Shown here: one piece after another, positions 26,101 to 34,056 of the stretch | Position numbering within the stretch: position 1 is the first letter of the stretch | Layout of the letters: every line of letters starts with the position of its first letter | From: an uncultured Paracoccaceae bacterium | Lineage (GTDB): Bacteria; Pseudomonadota; Alphaproteobacteria; Rhodobacterales; Rhodobacteraceae | DNA: 64,000 nt | Assembly: GCA_945952025.1 (NCBI GenBank) | Contig: CAMFGW010000004.1 | Location: forward strand, 1-64,000 | Reading direction: 5' to 3' | Program-made: the position numbers and the translations under genes | The notes under the pieces: model-generated | Told to the model about the DNA's origin: nothing | The model's database searches: none | Seen by the model: only the letters and a program-made list of their open reading frames with translations

Positions 26101-27117
26101 GCGGTGCGGGTCGAGGATGGGATCTATCAGCCGTCGGACGAAAGCGAGGCGCGGGTGATCCCGATGCCCTACGCACCGCCGATCCCGGTCTATCCGCTGT
26201 TCCTGGACCTGCCCCTGATGAGTGGCGACGTAGAACCGCAGGCGCCGCATCTGGCGATCACGGCGACGCCCTGGCCGGGGCGGGTTGCGGTTTATGCCTC
26301 GGCGCAGGACGCGGGTTATGGGCTGTCGTCGGTGGTGACGGCGCGGTCTGTCATCGGGCAGACGCAGTCGACCCTTGATGCAGCGACGCCGGCGCTTTGG
26401 GACCGCGGGCCGGCGCTTCGGGTCAAGGTGAGCGGCGGGACACTGACCTCGGTGACGGAGGAGCAGCTTTTGAATGGGGCGAACCTGATGGCCATCGGTG
26501 ATGGCAGTGCCGCTGGTTGGGAGCTGCTCCAGTTCCAGACGGCGGTGCCGGTTGCACCGGATGTCTACGATCTGAGCGTCCGGCTCAGGGGGCAGGCCGG
26601 AACGGATGCGGACATGCCGCCGTCATGGCCGGCGGGGAGCCTGGTCGTTCTGATGGACGGAGCGCCCGGTCAGATTGCGCTGCCGATGAGTGCGCGAGGG
26701 CTGGCACGGCATTACCGGATCGGCCCCGCAACACGGGCAAGCAGCGATCCGTCCTATGTGCACCTGGTCGAGGCGTTCGCGGGGATCGGGCTCAGGCCCT
26801 ATTCGGTCTGCCAGTTGCAGGCGCGGCCCCTCGGGGCCGGTGACCTGGCGATCAGCTGGGTGCGCCGGACGCGGATCGACGGCGACAGTTGGGCCGGGAT
26901 CGAGGTGCCGCTCGGCGAGACGCGCGAGCAATATCTGCTGCGCATCATGACCGGCGGTACCGTGCGACGCGAAATCGTCGTCCCATCGCCGGCCTGGACC
27001 TACACCCTGACCGACCGCGCGGCGGATGGCCTTGTGGGCCAGCCCTTCGACATTCATGTCGCCCAGTTGTCCGATGCGTTCGGCGCCGGGCCCTTCACGA
27101 GGATCAGCCAGCCATGA
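23200..27117 (+). CDS. GTA g15, host-attachment 'megatron' with TIM-barrel domain
   Basis: 1305 residues, the largest gene of the window and the size of R. capsulatus g15. The N-terminal part is a Gly/Ala-rich hydrophobic segment (AAGAAIGGGFGGTVLGLSGAVIG) followed by tail-hub-like beta domains (VGVLWGRMRVAGQVIWAS). The GTA TIM-barrel-like domain follows at about 430-750, with HFARANGQVSYS, GVDAFAIGSELRGLTQIRG and KPIWFTEYGCAAIDKGANEPN. Then come phage-tail-type beta domains and a receptor-binding end. The barrel keeps glycosidase-like acidic residues, but enzyme activity is not established. Overlaps the next gene by 4 nt. Confidence 0.95.
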   Translation: MATILLSAAGAAIGGGFGGTVLGLSGAVIGRAVGATLGRVIDQRLMGAGSRAVETGKVDRFRLTGASEGAPVGVLWGRMRVAGQVIWASRFQEHATVTRTGGKGAPPQPKVTTTSFSYSVNVAFALCQGEITRVGRIWADGQEISPETVTMRVYTGGEDQLPDPRIEAIEGAGQVPAYRGVAYVVFEDLDLSAFGNRVPQFSFEVIRPAQGPLVGSVPDLTRGVQGVALIPGTGEYALATTPVQYVQGIGQSVAANVHSPAGRTDLAAALTALGEELPNCGSVSLVVSWFGDDLRCGQCRVKPKVEQVAVDGTPMPWHAGGIGRAAAEVVVQQDGRPVYGGTPADAAVVEALQALVAAGKKAVFYPFVLMEQLAGNGRVDPWTGAADQPVLPWRGRITLNSAPGRAGTTDRTAGAAAEVAAFFGTAQAGHFARANGQVSYSGPAEWSYRRFILHYAHLCAIAGGVDAFAIGSELRGLTQIRGAGDSFPAVAALRALAADVRGILGPGVKITYAADWSEYAGHSADGNLYFPLDPLWADANIDAVGVDNYLPLSDWREGWDHADAGHGSIYDLGYLKENVAGGEYFDWYYGSPEERAAQRRSPITDGAYGEPWVWRTKDFRGWWSNAHHERVGGVRQAAPTAWVPQSKPIWFTEYGCAAIDKGANEPNKFLDPKSSESQLPYGSNGRRDELMQMQYLRATIDFWGDGANNPLSEVYGGPMIDMSRAHVWAWDSRPYPQFPSNSALWADGANYAKGHWISGRTTAQPLSSVVADICARAGLRAVDVERLHGVVRGYAVADTGSARAALQPLMIAYGFDAVERDGEMRFQMRDGRPVASVDPALVAVDENGDGFVETARAMESEIAGRVRLNFVSATGNFETRAVEAIFPDEETTTVSQSDMALSLTEPEARRIVERWLSEARVARDGAKFSLPPSLGHLGAGDVVRIGPDPTALYRIDRVEAAGAAAIEAVRVEDGIYQPSDESEARVIPMPYAPPIPVYPLFLDLPLMSGDVEPQAPHLAITATPWPGRVAVYASAQDAGYGLSSVVTARSVIGQTQSTLDAATPALWDRGPALRVKVSGGTLTSVTEEQLLNGANLMAIGDGSAAGWELLQFQTAVPVAPDVYDLSVRLRGQAGTDADMPPSWPAGSLVVLMDGAPGQIALPMSARGLARHYRIGPATRASSDPSYVHLVEAFAGIGLRPYSVCQLQARPLGAGDLAISWVRRTRIDGDSWAGIEVPLGETREQYLLRIMTGGTVRREIVVPSPAWTYTLTDRAADGLVGQPFDIHVAQLSDAFGAGPFTRISQP

Positions 27118-27824
27118 CCACGACCCAGCAACTCGGCCTGCCGCTTCTGCAGGCGGCGCAGGCGCAGAAACATGTCACGGTGAACGAGGCGCTGGCGCGG
27201 CTCGACGGGCTGGCGCTTCTGACATTGCAGTCCCTGTCGCAGGCCACGCCGCCCTTGGTCGTGCCAGATGGGCTGGCCTGGGCCGTTCCGGTCGGCGCCG
27301 TCAATGCCTGGTCGGGGCAGGATGGCAAGCTGGCCATCGGCCGGAACGGAGGCTGGGACTTCGTAGCGCCTCGTCGCGGTTGGCGCGCCTTCGTGCTGGA
27401 TGAGGGAGGTGAGGCCATGTTCGACGGGGCGCTTTGGCGGGTGGGCCTTGCGACGCTCAGCCCCAAGAATGCCGGGATGGGGCTGCGGGTGGTGCAGGTC
27501 GATCATGCGGTAGCAGTCGGGCCGGTGTCGGTCACGGCGGCGATCATCCCCGCGAATGCCGTGGTCGTCGGTGTGACGGCCCGGGTGGTGAGCGCGCTGA
27601 CAGGCAGCCTGACGGCCTGGTCGTTGGGCAATCCCGGTGCAGTCGGGCGCTATGGCTCTGGCCTGGGGCTAAGTCAGGGCGCCTACGCACGGGGCGTTCT
27701 GGGACAGCCGACGGCCTTTTATGCGCCGACGCCCTTGCAGCTTGACGCGGTTGGCGGCGACTTCGCTGGGGGTACGGTCCGACTGGCGGTTCATCTGATC
27801 GAACTGGCGCTGCCGGACCTTTGA
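27114..27824 (+). CDS. DUF2793 protein at the end of the GTA cluster (possible tail or head fibre component)
   Basis: 236 residues from the ATG at 27114, overlapping the g15 stop (ATGA); the longer track ORF is a shadow of g15. The first third is the DUF2793 block (LGLPLLQAAQAQKHVTVNEAL ... LDGLALLTLQS, then AWAVPVGAVNAWSGQDGKLA and WDFVAPRRGWRAFVLDEG). The C-terminal part is a small beta-rich domain ending TVRLAVHLIELALPDL. DUF2793 proteins occur in phage tail regions of alphaproteobacteria. Translational coupling to g15 argues that it is part of the GTA particle, perhaps a fibre; the exact role is inferred. Confidence 0.85.
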   Translation: MTTTQQLGLPLLQAAQAQKHVTVNEALARLDGLALLTLQSLSQATPPLVVPDGLAWAVPVGAVNAWSGQDGKLAIGRNGGWDFVAPRRGWRAFVLDEGGEAMFDGALWRVGLATLSPKNAGMGLRVVQVDHAVAVGPVSVTAAIIPANAVVVGVTARVVSALTGSLTAWSLGNPGAVGRYGSGLGLSQGAYARGVLGQPTAFYAPTPLQLDAVGGDFAGGTVRLAVHLIELALPDL

Positions 27825-27842
27825 AGCCATCAGCGCCGCTTA

Positions 27843-27868
27843 TGGGGTGGCGTGAAAAAGCCGCCCCA
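27843..27868 (+). other. Hairpin between the GTA cluster and cysE
   Basis: TGGGGTGGC, 8-nt A-rich loop, GCCGCCCCA: a 9-bp stem with one G-U pair, 19 nt after the DUF2793 stop. There is no T-tract after it, so it may slow or stabilise the 3' end rather than terminate, allowing read-through into cysE. Confidence 0.5.
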
Positions 27869-27938
27869 GAACATGATCGCGCGTGATTTTCTTCGGTCAT
27901 CGGCTCTGTTAAACTGTGCGGAGCAGATGGAGGCGCCG

Positions 27939-28751
27939 ATGGCCAAGACAAACATGAGGATGGCGGCGCAGGTCGATCCGGTCTGGACCCATATTTGCGA
28001 AGAGGCGCGTGCGGCCGTTCAGGATGAGCCAATCCTCGGAGGTTTTTTCCATACGGGGATCCTGCACCATGCGACGCTCGAGCGTGCGCTGGCCTATCGG
28101 TTTTCGCTGAAGCTGGCCTCGGGCGAGATGAGCGAGCAACTGCTGCGTGAAATCGCCGATGAAGCCTATGCGGCTGATCCGGCGCTGGGCCTAGCGGCCC
28201 GGGCGGACTGTGTGGCGGTCTATGACCGCGATCCGGCCTGCCACCGCTTCCTGCAGCCAATACTGTTCTTCAAGGGCTATCAGGCGATGCAGGCCTACCG
28301 GATCGGCCATTGGCTCTGGACGCGGGGATCGCGCGATCTGGCCTACTTCGTCCAGATGCGCGTCAGCGAGGCGTTTGGCGTCGACATCCACCCCAATGCG
28401 CAGATCGGCAAGGGGATCATGATCGACCACGCCCATTCGATCGTCATCGGCGAGACGGCGGTGGTGGGCGACAACGTCTCGATGCTGCATTCGGTGACGC
28501 TCGGCGGGACCGGGAAAGAGGATGGCGACCGGCATCCGAAGATCGGCAATGGCGTGCTGATCGGGGCGGGGGCGAAGATCCTGGGCAACATCAGCGTTGG
28601 CTATTGCTCGCGCGTGGCGGCAGGGTCGGTCGTCCTGCAGGACGTGCCGCCGATGACGACCGTCGCCGGCATACCCGCGAAGATCATCGGCAAGGCGGGC
28701 TGCGAGCAGCCGTCGATCACGATGGACCAGTTCTTCGTCGAGGAAGGCTGA
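27939..28751 (+). CDS. cysE: Serine O-acetyltransferase
   Basis: 270 residues from the ATG at 27939 (MAKTNMRM), preceded by GGAGG at good spacing; upstream ATGs in the track ORF lack one. The N-terminal helical domain (about 20-140) is followed by the left-handed beta-helix of hexapeptide repeats: DIHPNAQIGKGIMIDH, IGETAVVGDNVSMLHSVTLGG, HPKIGNGVLIGAGAKILG. Catalytic His and Asp lie in the MIDHAHS/HSVTLGGT area. It makes O-acetylserine, the first committed step of cysteine synthesis. Its place directly behind the GTA cluster in the same direction resembles Rhodobacter, and GTA transcription may reach it. Confidence 0.95.
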   Translation: MAKTNMRMAAQVDPVWTHICEEARAAVQDEPILGGFFHTGILHHATLERALAYRFSLKLASGEMSEQLLREIADEAYAADPALGLAARADCVAVYDRDPACHRFLQPILFFKGYQAMQAYRIGHWLWTRGSRDLAYFVQMRVSEAFGVDIHPNAQIGKGIMIDHAHSIVIGETAVVGDNVSMLHSVTLGGTGKEDGDRHPKIGNGVLIGAGAKILGNISVGYCSRVAAGSVVLQDVPPMTTVAGIPAKIIGKAGCEQPSITMDQFFVEEG

Positions 28752-28768
28752 GGGGCGAGCGCCCCTCA
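28748..28768. terminator. Shared terminator hairpin between cysE and pdhC
   Basis: CTGAGGGGC-gag-CGCCCCTCAG-type stem (arms CTGAGGGGC/GCCCCTCAG) that includes the cysE stop codon and lies in the 28-bp gap of two convergent genes. The following sequence is only weakly T-rich (CTGTCTGTTT), so efficiency is uncertain. Confidence 0.5.
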
Positions 28769-28779
28769 GGCCTGTCTGT

Positions 28780-30069
28780 TTAGGCCAGCATCGTCAGCGG
28801 GTTTTCCAGGTTTTCGACGATCGCCTTCAGGAGGGTGGCGCCGAGAGCGCCGTCGATGACCCGGTGATCGACCGACAGCGTCACGGACATGACGGTCGCG
28901 ACGCCGATGCTTCCGTCAGCTTCGACCACCGGCCGCTTCACGCCCGCCCCCACCGCGAGGATCGCGCCGTGCGGCGGGTTGATGACGGCGTCAAAATTGT
29001 CGACGCCAAACATCCCCAGGTTCGAAATCGCGAAGCTTCCCCCCTGATATTCGTGCGGCGCGAGCTTCTTCGTCTTGGCGCGTGTGGCGAGGTCCTTCAT
29101 CTCGGCCGACAGGGTGGAGAGGCTCTTCATTTCCGCGTCAAGGATCACGGGGGTGAAGAGGCCGCCCTCGACAGCCACGGCGACGGCCACATCGGAATGC
29201 CGCATCTTCAGGATGCGGTCGCCGGCCCAGACGGCATTCGCGTCAGGGACTGCCTGCAGCGCGAGCGCGCAGGCCTTGATGATGTAATCGTTCACCGACA
29301 GTTTCACGCCGCGGCTTTCGATGCCCTTGTTCATCTGTTCGCGCAGAGCGAGGAGGGTGTCGAGCCGAATGTCCCGGCGCAGGTAGAAATGCGGGATCGT
29401 CTGCTTGGCTTCGGTCAGGCGCTGGGCGATCACGCGCCGCATGCCGTCGAGGGCCATTTCGGTGAAGGGACGGCTCTCATACATCTTCAGGACCGTTGCC
29501 GCCGAAGCCCCGGTCGCCGCCGGGGCCGGCGTGGCCTGTGCCGCAGCCGGTTTCGCGGCGGGAGCGGCAGAGCCGGCGCCTTCGACATCCGCCTTCACGA
29601 TGCGGCCGTTCGGGCCGGAGCCCGTCAGCGCCGCAAGGTCCAGGCCGCGCTCGGCGGCCAGACGGCGGGCGAGGGGCGAGGCGATGATGCGGCTGCCGGA
29701 GCGGGCCACCGAGACCGCCGGGGCCGGCGGCTTCGCTGCGGGTGCCTGGGCCGCAGGGGCTGGAGCGGCTGCAGCCGCCTTCGGCGGTGCCGGGGGCGCC
29801 TTTGCAGGCGGCGGGGCGGCTGCGCCACCTTCCTCCACAATCGTCGCGATCACGGTGCCGACCTTCACCCCCTGGGTGCCTTCTGCCACGCGGATTTCTC
29901 CGACGGTGCCCTCGTCAACCGCCTCGAACTCCATGGTCGCCTTGTCGGTCTCGATCTCGGCCAGGATGTCGCCGGACTTGACGACATCCCCCGCCTTGAC
30001 CAGCCATTTCGCCAGCGTCCCCTCTTCCATCGTGGGGGACAGGGCGGGCATCAGAATTTCGATCGCCAT
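28780..30069 (-). CDS. pdhC: Pyruvate dehydrogenase complex E2, dihydrolipoamide acetyltransferase
   Basis: 429 residues from the ATG at 30069. Domains: one lipoyl domain (1-78; Lys43 in [10 protein letters not shown] carries lipoate), an Ala/Pro linker, the E1/E3-binding domain (about 132-167, [18 protein letters not shown]), a second linker and the catalytic acetyltransferase domain ending [17 protein letters not shown] with the active-site His and Asp. It transfers the acetyl group from lipoamide to CoA and forms the 60- or 24-mer core. E3 (lpd) is not in the window. Last gene of pdhABC, overlapped by... no overlap: 8 nt separate it from pdhB's stop. Confidence 0.96.
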   Translation of the reverse strand: MAIEILMPALSPTMEEGTLAKWLVKAGDVVKSGDILAEIETDKATMEFEAVDEGTVGEIRVAEGTQGVKVGTVIATIVEEGGAAAPPPAKAPPAPPKAAAAAPAPAAQAPAAKPPAPAVSVARSGSRIIASPLARRLAAERGLDLAALTGSGPNGRIVKADVEGAGSAAPAAKPAAAQATPAPAATGASAATVLKMYESRPFTEMALDGMRRVIAQRLTEAKQTIPHFYLRRDIRLDTLLALREQMNKGIESRGVKLSVNDYIIKACALALQAVPDANAVWAGDRILKMRHSDVAVAVAVEGGLFTPVILDAEMKSLSTLSAEMKDLATRAKTKKLAPHEYQGGSFAISNLGMFGVDNFDAVINPPHGAILAVGAGVKRPVVEADGSIGVATVMSVTLSVDHRVIDGALGATLLKAIVENLENPLTMLA

Positions 30070-30077
30070 CTCTTGCC

Positions 30078-31436
30078 TCACCGATAAAGAACGGATTTCA
30101 CGGCTGCCATCACCTCGGGCACCGTGATCAGCGCGTGTTTTTCCAGGTTCGCGGCATAGGGCATCGGCACGTCCTTGCCCGTGCAGTTGACGACCGGCGC
30201 GTCCAGGTCGTCGAATGCCTGCTGCATGATGACCGCAGCCAGGTGGTTGCCGATCGAGCCCACCGGGAAGCCCTCTTCGACCGTCACGCAGCGGTTTGTC
30301 TTGCGGACCGAGGCGAGGACGGTTTCGTAGTCGAGCGGGCGCAGCGTCCTGAGGTCGATCACCTCGGCCTCGATCCCCTCGGCGGCCAGCCGCTCGGCGG
30401 CGTCGAGCGAATGGGCCATGCCGATTCCGAAGGACACGATGGTCACGTCCGTCCCCGCCCGCGCGATGCGGGCCTTGCCGAAGGGCACGGTGAAATCGGG
30501 CAGGTCAGGGACCTCGAAGGTCCGGCCGTAAAGGATCTCGTTTTCCAGGAAGATGACCGGGTTCGGGTTGCGGATCGCGGTTTTCAGAAGGCCCTTGGCA
30601 TCGGCCGCCGAGTAGGGCTGGACGACGCTCAGGCCTGGGATTGCGGCGTACCAGGCGGCGTAGTCCTGGCTGTGCTGCGCCGCGACCCGCGCCGCGGCGC
30701 CGTTCGGGCCGCGAAAGACGATCGAGCAGGGCAGCTGGCCGCCCGACATGTAGTTCGTCTTGGCGGCCGAGTTGATGATGTGGTCGATCGCCTGCATGGC
30801 GAAGTTGAAGGTCATGAATTCGACAATCGGCCGCAGGCCGCCCCACGCGGCACCAACGCCGATGCCGGCAAAGCCCATCTCGGTGATCGGCGTGTCGATG
30901 ACGCGCTTCGGGCCGAACTCGTCCAGAAGTCCCTGGCTGATCTTGTAGGCGCCCTGGTATTCGCCGACCTCTTCGCCCATCAGGAAGACGGTGCCGTCGG
31001 CGCGCATTTCCTCGGCCATCGCCTCGCGGAGCGCCTCGCGCACCGTCATAGTCTTGAGCGGCGTGCCGGCGGGCCAGTCGGGTGCCTCAGCCGGGACCGC
31101 AGCCTTTGGTGGCGGTGGCGGGGCGGCGGCCGGAGCGGCCGGGGCAGGGGTCGCGTTCGGGGTGGGTGACACCTTCGCGGGTGCCGCAGCCTCGTCCTCG
31201 CCCGACAGGGTAGCGATGACGGTGCCGACCTTCACGCCCTGCGCCCCTTCGGGCACAAGGATGGCGCCGACGGTGCCTTCATCGACCGCCTCGAACTCCA
31301 TCGTCGCCTTGTCGGTTTCGATTTCGGCGATGATCTGGCCCGACTTGACCGCATCGCCTTCCTTCACCAGCCACTTGGCCAGCGTGCCCTCTTCCATCGT
31401 GGGCGAGAGGGCGGGCATAAGAATTTCGATCGCCAT
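30078..31436 (-). CDS. pdhB: Pyruvate dehydrogenase E1 beta subunit with an N-terminal lipoyl domain
   Basis: 452 residues. Residues 1-78 are a lipoyl domain nearly identical to that of the adjacent E2 (same [19 protein letters not shown] start, lipoyl Lys43), then an Ala/Pro linker, then the usual E1-beta from about 127 ([15 protein letters not shown]), with [18 protein letters not shown] and the transketolase C-terminal domain ([19 protein letters not shown]). E1-beta binds thiamine diphosphate with E1-alpha. The extra lipoyl domain is a known trait of alphaproteobacterial E1-beta (for example Sinorhizobium, Zymomonas) and explains the length beyond the usual ~330 residues. Confidence 0.96.
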   Translation of the reverse strand: MAIEILMPALSPTMEEGTLAKWLVKEGDAVKSGQIIAEIETDKATMEFEAVDEGTVGAILVPEGAQGVKVGTVIATLSGEDEAAAPAKVSPTPNATPAPAAPAAAPPPPPKAAVPAEAPDWPAGTPLKTMTVREALREAMAEEMRADGTVFLMGEEVGEYQGAYKISQGLLDEFGPKRVIDTPITEMGFAGIGVGAAWGGLRPIVEFMTFNFAMQAIDHIINSAAKTNYMSGGQLPCSIVFRGPNGAAARVAAQHSQDYAAWYAAIPGLSVVQPYSAADAKGLLKTAIRNPNPVIFLENEILYGRTFEVPDLPDFTVPFGKARIARAGTDVTIVSFGIGMAHSLDAAERLAAEGIEAEVIDLRTLRPLDYETVLASVRKTNRCVTVEEGFPVGSIGNHLAAVIMQQAFDDLDAPVVNCTGKDVPMPYAANLEKHALITVPEVMAAVKSVLYR

Positions 31437-31446
31437 CGCGGTCTCC

Positions 31447-32469
31447 TCAGGCGTAAATGTCGGTCCAGAGCTCGGAGGCGTCCGGCTCGGGGCTGTCCTT
31501 GGCGAAGTCGGCGCTGTCGCTGACGATGGCCTTGATCTCGCGGTCGATGGCCTTCAGGTCGTCGTCCGTGGCAAGGCCGCCGCTGACAAGAAGGTCGCGG
31601 ACATGCTCGATGGCGTCCTTTTCGTCCTTCATTTTCTGCACTTCCTCGCGCGTGCGGTATTTCGCGGGGTCGGACATGGAGTGGCCGCGGTAGCGGTAGG
31701 TCATCACCTCGAGGATATAGGGCCCCTTGCCGGCGCGGGCGTGCGCGACGGCGCGCTCACCGGCCGCCTTGACCGCCAGCACGTCCATGCCGTCGACCTG
31801 TTCGCCCGGAATGCCGTAGGCCAGGCCCCGGCCGTAAAGCGTGGTCGACTTGGTCGAGCGCTTGACGGAGGTGCCCATCGCATACTGGTTGTTCTCGATG
31901 ACGAAGATCACCGGCAGGCCCCAAAGCTCGGCCATGTTGTAGGTTTCGTAGACCTGGCCCTGGTTCGCCGCGCCGTCGCCGAAATAGGTGAAGGTGACGT
32001 TGTCGTTGCCCTTGTACCAGTCCGAAAGCGCGAGCCCCGCGCCAAGCGGCACCTGGGCCCCGACGATGCCATGGCCGCCATAGAAATGCTTCTCTTTCGA
32101 GAACATGTGCATCGAGCCGCCCTTGCCCTTCGAATAGCCGCCCTCGCGGCCCGTCAGCTCGGCCATGACGCCCCGCGCCTCCATGCCGCTGGCCAGCATG
32201 TGGCCGTGGTCGCGGTAGCTGGTGATGCGCTTGTCGCCCGGCTTGGTGCAGGCCTCGAGCCCGACGACGACCGCCTCCTGGCCGATGTACAGGTGGCAAA
32301 AGCCCCCGATCAGCCCCATGCCGTAAAGCTGGCCCGCCTTTTCCTCGAACCGGCGGATCAGAAGCATGTCGCGGTAATGTTTCAGCAATTCGTCTTTCGA
32401 CAGGTTCGAGATGCCGCCCTTTTCAACGGCCGCTTCGATGCCTGCCTCGGCTGGCTTGCGCGATGCCAT
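31447..32469 (-). CDS. pdhA: Pyruvate dehydrogenase E1 alpha subunit
   Basis: 340 residues. The thiamine-diphosphate motif runs from [18 protein letters not shown] to [12 protein letters not shown] (GDG-x26-NN), and the phosphorylation-loop-like [21 protein letters not shown] follows. It decarboxylates pyruvate and reductively acetylates the lipoyl group of E2. First gene of the pdhABC operon, with only 10 nt to pdhB. A near-palindromic operator candidate lies about 20 bp upstream of the start (32489-32510), so the operon is probably controlled by a repressor there. Confidence 0.96.
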   Translation of the reverse strand: MASRKPAEAGIEAAVEKGGISNLSKDELLKHYRDMLLIRRFEEKAGQLYGMGLIGGFCHLYIGQEAVVVGLEACTKPGDKRITSYRDHGHMLASGMEARGVMAELTGREGGYSKGKGGSMHMFSKEKHFYGGHGIVGAQVPLGAGLALSDWYKGNDNVTFTYFGDGAANQGQVYETYNMAELWGLPVIFVIENNQYAMGTSVKRSTKSTTLYGRGLAYGIPGEQVDGMDVLAVKAAGERAVAHARAGKGPYILEVMTYRYRGHSMSDPAKYRTREEVQKMKDEKDAIEHVRDLLVSGGLATDDDLKAIDREIKAIVSDSADFAKDSPEPDASELWTDIYA

Positions 32470-32488
32470 CCCGTCCCTCCCAGGGTCA

Positions 32489-32510
32489 GATAGTTCAACG
32501 TTAAACTATC
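32489..32510 (-). promoter_or_regulatory. Operator-like palindrome upstream of pdhA
   Basis: A 22-bp inverted repeat with outer arms GATAGTT/AACTATC and a central AACGTT, with only one mismatched base pair position per arm. It lies 20 bp before the pdhA start and next to a TATATG that could be the -10 box on the minus strand. A central CG in an AACGTT core is typical for LacI-family operators; a carbon-metabolism regulator such as CceR of Rhodobacter is a reasonable but unproven candidate. Confidence 0.6.
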
Positions 32511-32585
32511 ATATAGCGCAAACGGAGACGAAAAGCGACTGAAATTTCGGGGCCGGCGGGTTCAATGGGGGGATTTTGCGCGCCT

Positions 32586-32888
32586 CTAGCGCAGGACCAG
32601 CTCGTCGGCGCGCACATAGCCAAGGACGTTGCGCACGCGCTCGTCCAGAAGGTCCAGGTCCAGATAGCTGTCGGACAGGCGATGGGTCAGGTTTTCCATA
32701 CGCGCGGTCTGGAGTTTCAGCTTGTCGCGCTCGGCGGTAAGGGCGGTCCGTTCGGCGGTGATCTGGGCGCGCTTGACCACGCCGAACTCGCCCTGAACGG
32801 CGGCAAAGACGAAATAGCCGCCCACTGCCAGAAGGATGGCCGCGCCTGCGGTCGCCGAAAATGCCGGTTTCAGCCGGGAAAAACGCAT
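32586..32888 (-). CDS. FtsB/DivIC-type septum formation initiator
   Basis: 100 residues: a short cytoplasmic start, one transmembrane helix (about 13-31, AGAAILLAVGGYFVFAAV), then a coiled coil (RAQITAERTALTAERDKLKLQTARME) and a short C-terminal part with DLLDERVRNVLGYVRADE. This is the layout of the FtsB/DivIC family, bitopic divisome proteins that link FtsQ to FtsW-FtsI. In alphaproteobacteria the gene lies between the glycolytic genes and pdh, as here between fructose-bisphosphate aldolase and pdhA, which strengthens the call. Confidence 0.82.
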   Translation of the reverse strand: MRFSRLKPAFSATAGAAILLAVGGYFVFAAVQGEFGVVKRAQITAERTALTAERDKLKLQTARMENLTHRLSDSYLDLDLLDERVRNVLGYVRADELVLR

Positions 32889-33060
32889 TCTGCTCGGTCG
32901 CCTGTCATGGACGGCTCAACTGCCGTGGGGATGGGCCGCCTCTGGCGGGCGGCTCTTGCCTTGCCGCGAATCATGCGCCGAACCCGGCAGCGTGTGAATC
33001 CCCCAAAGTCCGGCTTCCGGTCAAAATCGCGTGCCTGTGGCTTTCACGCCACCCGGGTGC

Positions 33061-33951
33061 TCAGGTCCGCGAGGCCGCTGCGATGTCGCCGATCGCCTTG
33101 TCGAGCGTCGCGTCGAACTGGGCGTCGGTCTGGCCGGCGCTCAGGCCTTCGGTCAGCGCGCGCGAGAAGCTGGCGATGACGCCCGGATTGCGGGCGAGGA
33201 TGCGGTTTGCGTCGTCGCGCGAATGGCCGCCCGACAGGGCCACCACGCGCAGCACCTTCGGATGGTCGACCAGCGGGCGGAAGAAGCCGTCGACCGTCGG
33301 CAGGCTCAGCTTCAGCATCACCTGCTGGCCGGAGGGCAGCGCGTCCAGATGGCGCAGGATCGACTGCATCAGCATCGCCTCGGCCTCGGCCTTGTCGGGG
33401 ATGGTGATCGTCACTTCCGGCTCGATGATCGGCATCAGCCCGGCGGCCAGGACCTGGCGGCCAAGGTCGAACTGCTGCGCCACGACGGCCTCGATCCCCT
33501 TGGGGTTCGCCTCGTCGATGACCGAGCGTTCCTTGGTGCCGAAGATGCCCTTCCTGGCTGCCCGCGCCAGCAGCGCCTCCAGCTCCTTGATCGGCTTCAT
33601 CAGCCTCACGCCGTCGGCTTCCGCCTCGAGCCCCTGGTCGATCTTCAGGAAGGGGACGACGCCCTTTTCTTCCCACAGGTAGGCCGCGGCGGGCTTGCCG
33701 CCGATCTCGCCGTCCATGGTGCGCTCGAAGAGGATCGCGCCGATGACGCGGCCGCCGTCGAAGGCCTTGGACGTGGCGATCCGGGCACGCATGGCGTGGA
33801 TCAGGCCGAACATTTCCTCGTCATTGGCCCAGGATCCGTCCGCGATGCCGTAAAGCTTCAGCGCCTTCGGGGTCGAACCGCCGCTCTGGTCGAGTGCTGC
33901 GATGAAGCCCTTGCCGTCGCGCATCTGCCGGGTCTGCTTGTCGTTCGCCAT
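33061..33951 (-). CDS. Class I fructose-bisphosphate aldolase
   Basis: 296 residues. The Staphylococcus-type class I aldolase pattern is clear: GKGFIAALDQSGGSTPKALKLYGI, IGAILFERTMDGEI, PFLKIDQGLE, and PIIEPEVTI with a Schiff-base lysine in MLKLSLPTVD. Class I enzymes form a Schiff base and need no metal. It splits fructose 1,6-bisphosphate in glycolysis or runs in reverse in gluconeogenesis. With pgk, eno and pdhABC within 12 kb it forms a loose lower-glycolysis neighbourhood on the same strand. Confidence 0.92.
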   Translation of the reverse strand: MANDKQTRQMRDGKGFIAALDQSGGSTPKALKLYGIADGSWANDEEMFGLIHAMRARIATSKAFDGGRVIGAILFERTMDGEIGGKPAAAYLWEEKGVVPFLKIDQGLEAEADGVRLMKPIKELEALLARAARKGIFGTKERSVIDEANPKGIEAVVAQQFDLGRQVLAAGLMPIIEPEVTITIPDKAEAEAMLMQSILRHLDALPSGQQVMLKLSLPTVDGFFRPLVDHPKVLRVVALSGGHSRDDANRILARNPGVIASFSRALTEGLSAGQTDAQFDATLDKAIGDIAAASRT

Positions 33952-34056
33952 GGGCCTCTCCCTAATCCGTTTCGGGCCTTCTAGACGTGGCGGAGGCCCC
34001 TTGCAAATCTGGTGGCGCTAACGATGCGCGAACTGGCCGGGCGCCGCCGATTGGTG

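Noticed and set aside
13138-27824. Ordinary prophage
   Set aside because: No integrase, attachment site duplication, repressor, replication or lysis genes; gene order and protein sizes match Rhodobacterales GTAs.
27843-27868. Rho-independent terminator closing the GTA operon
   Set aside because: The stem is good, but there is no T-tract downstream, so it is kept only as a hairpin.
28864-30087. 407-residue plus-strand ORF over pdhC
   Set aside because: Antisense shadow of the E2 gene; Arg/Gly/His-rich without motifs.
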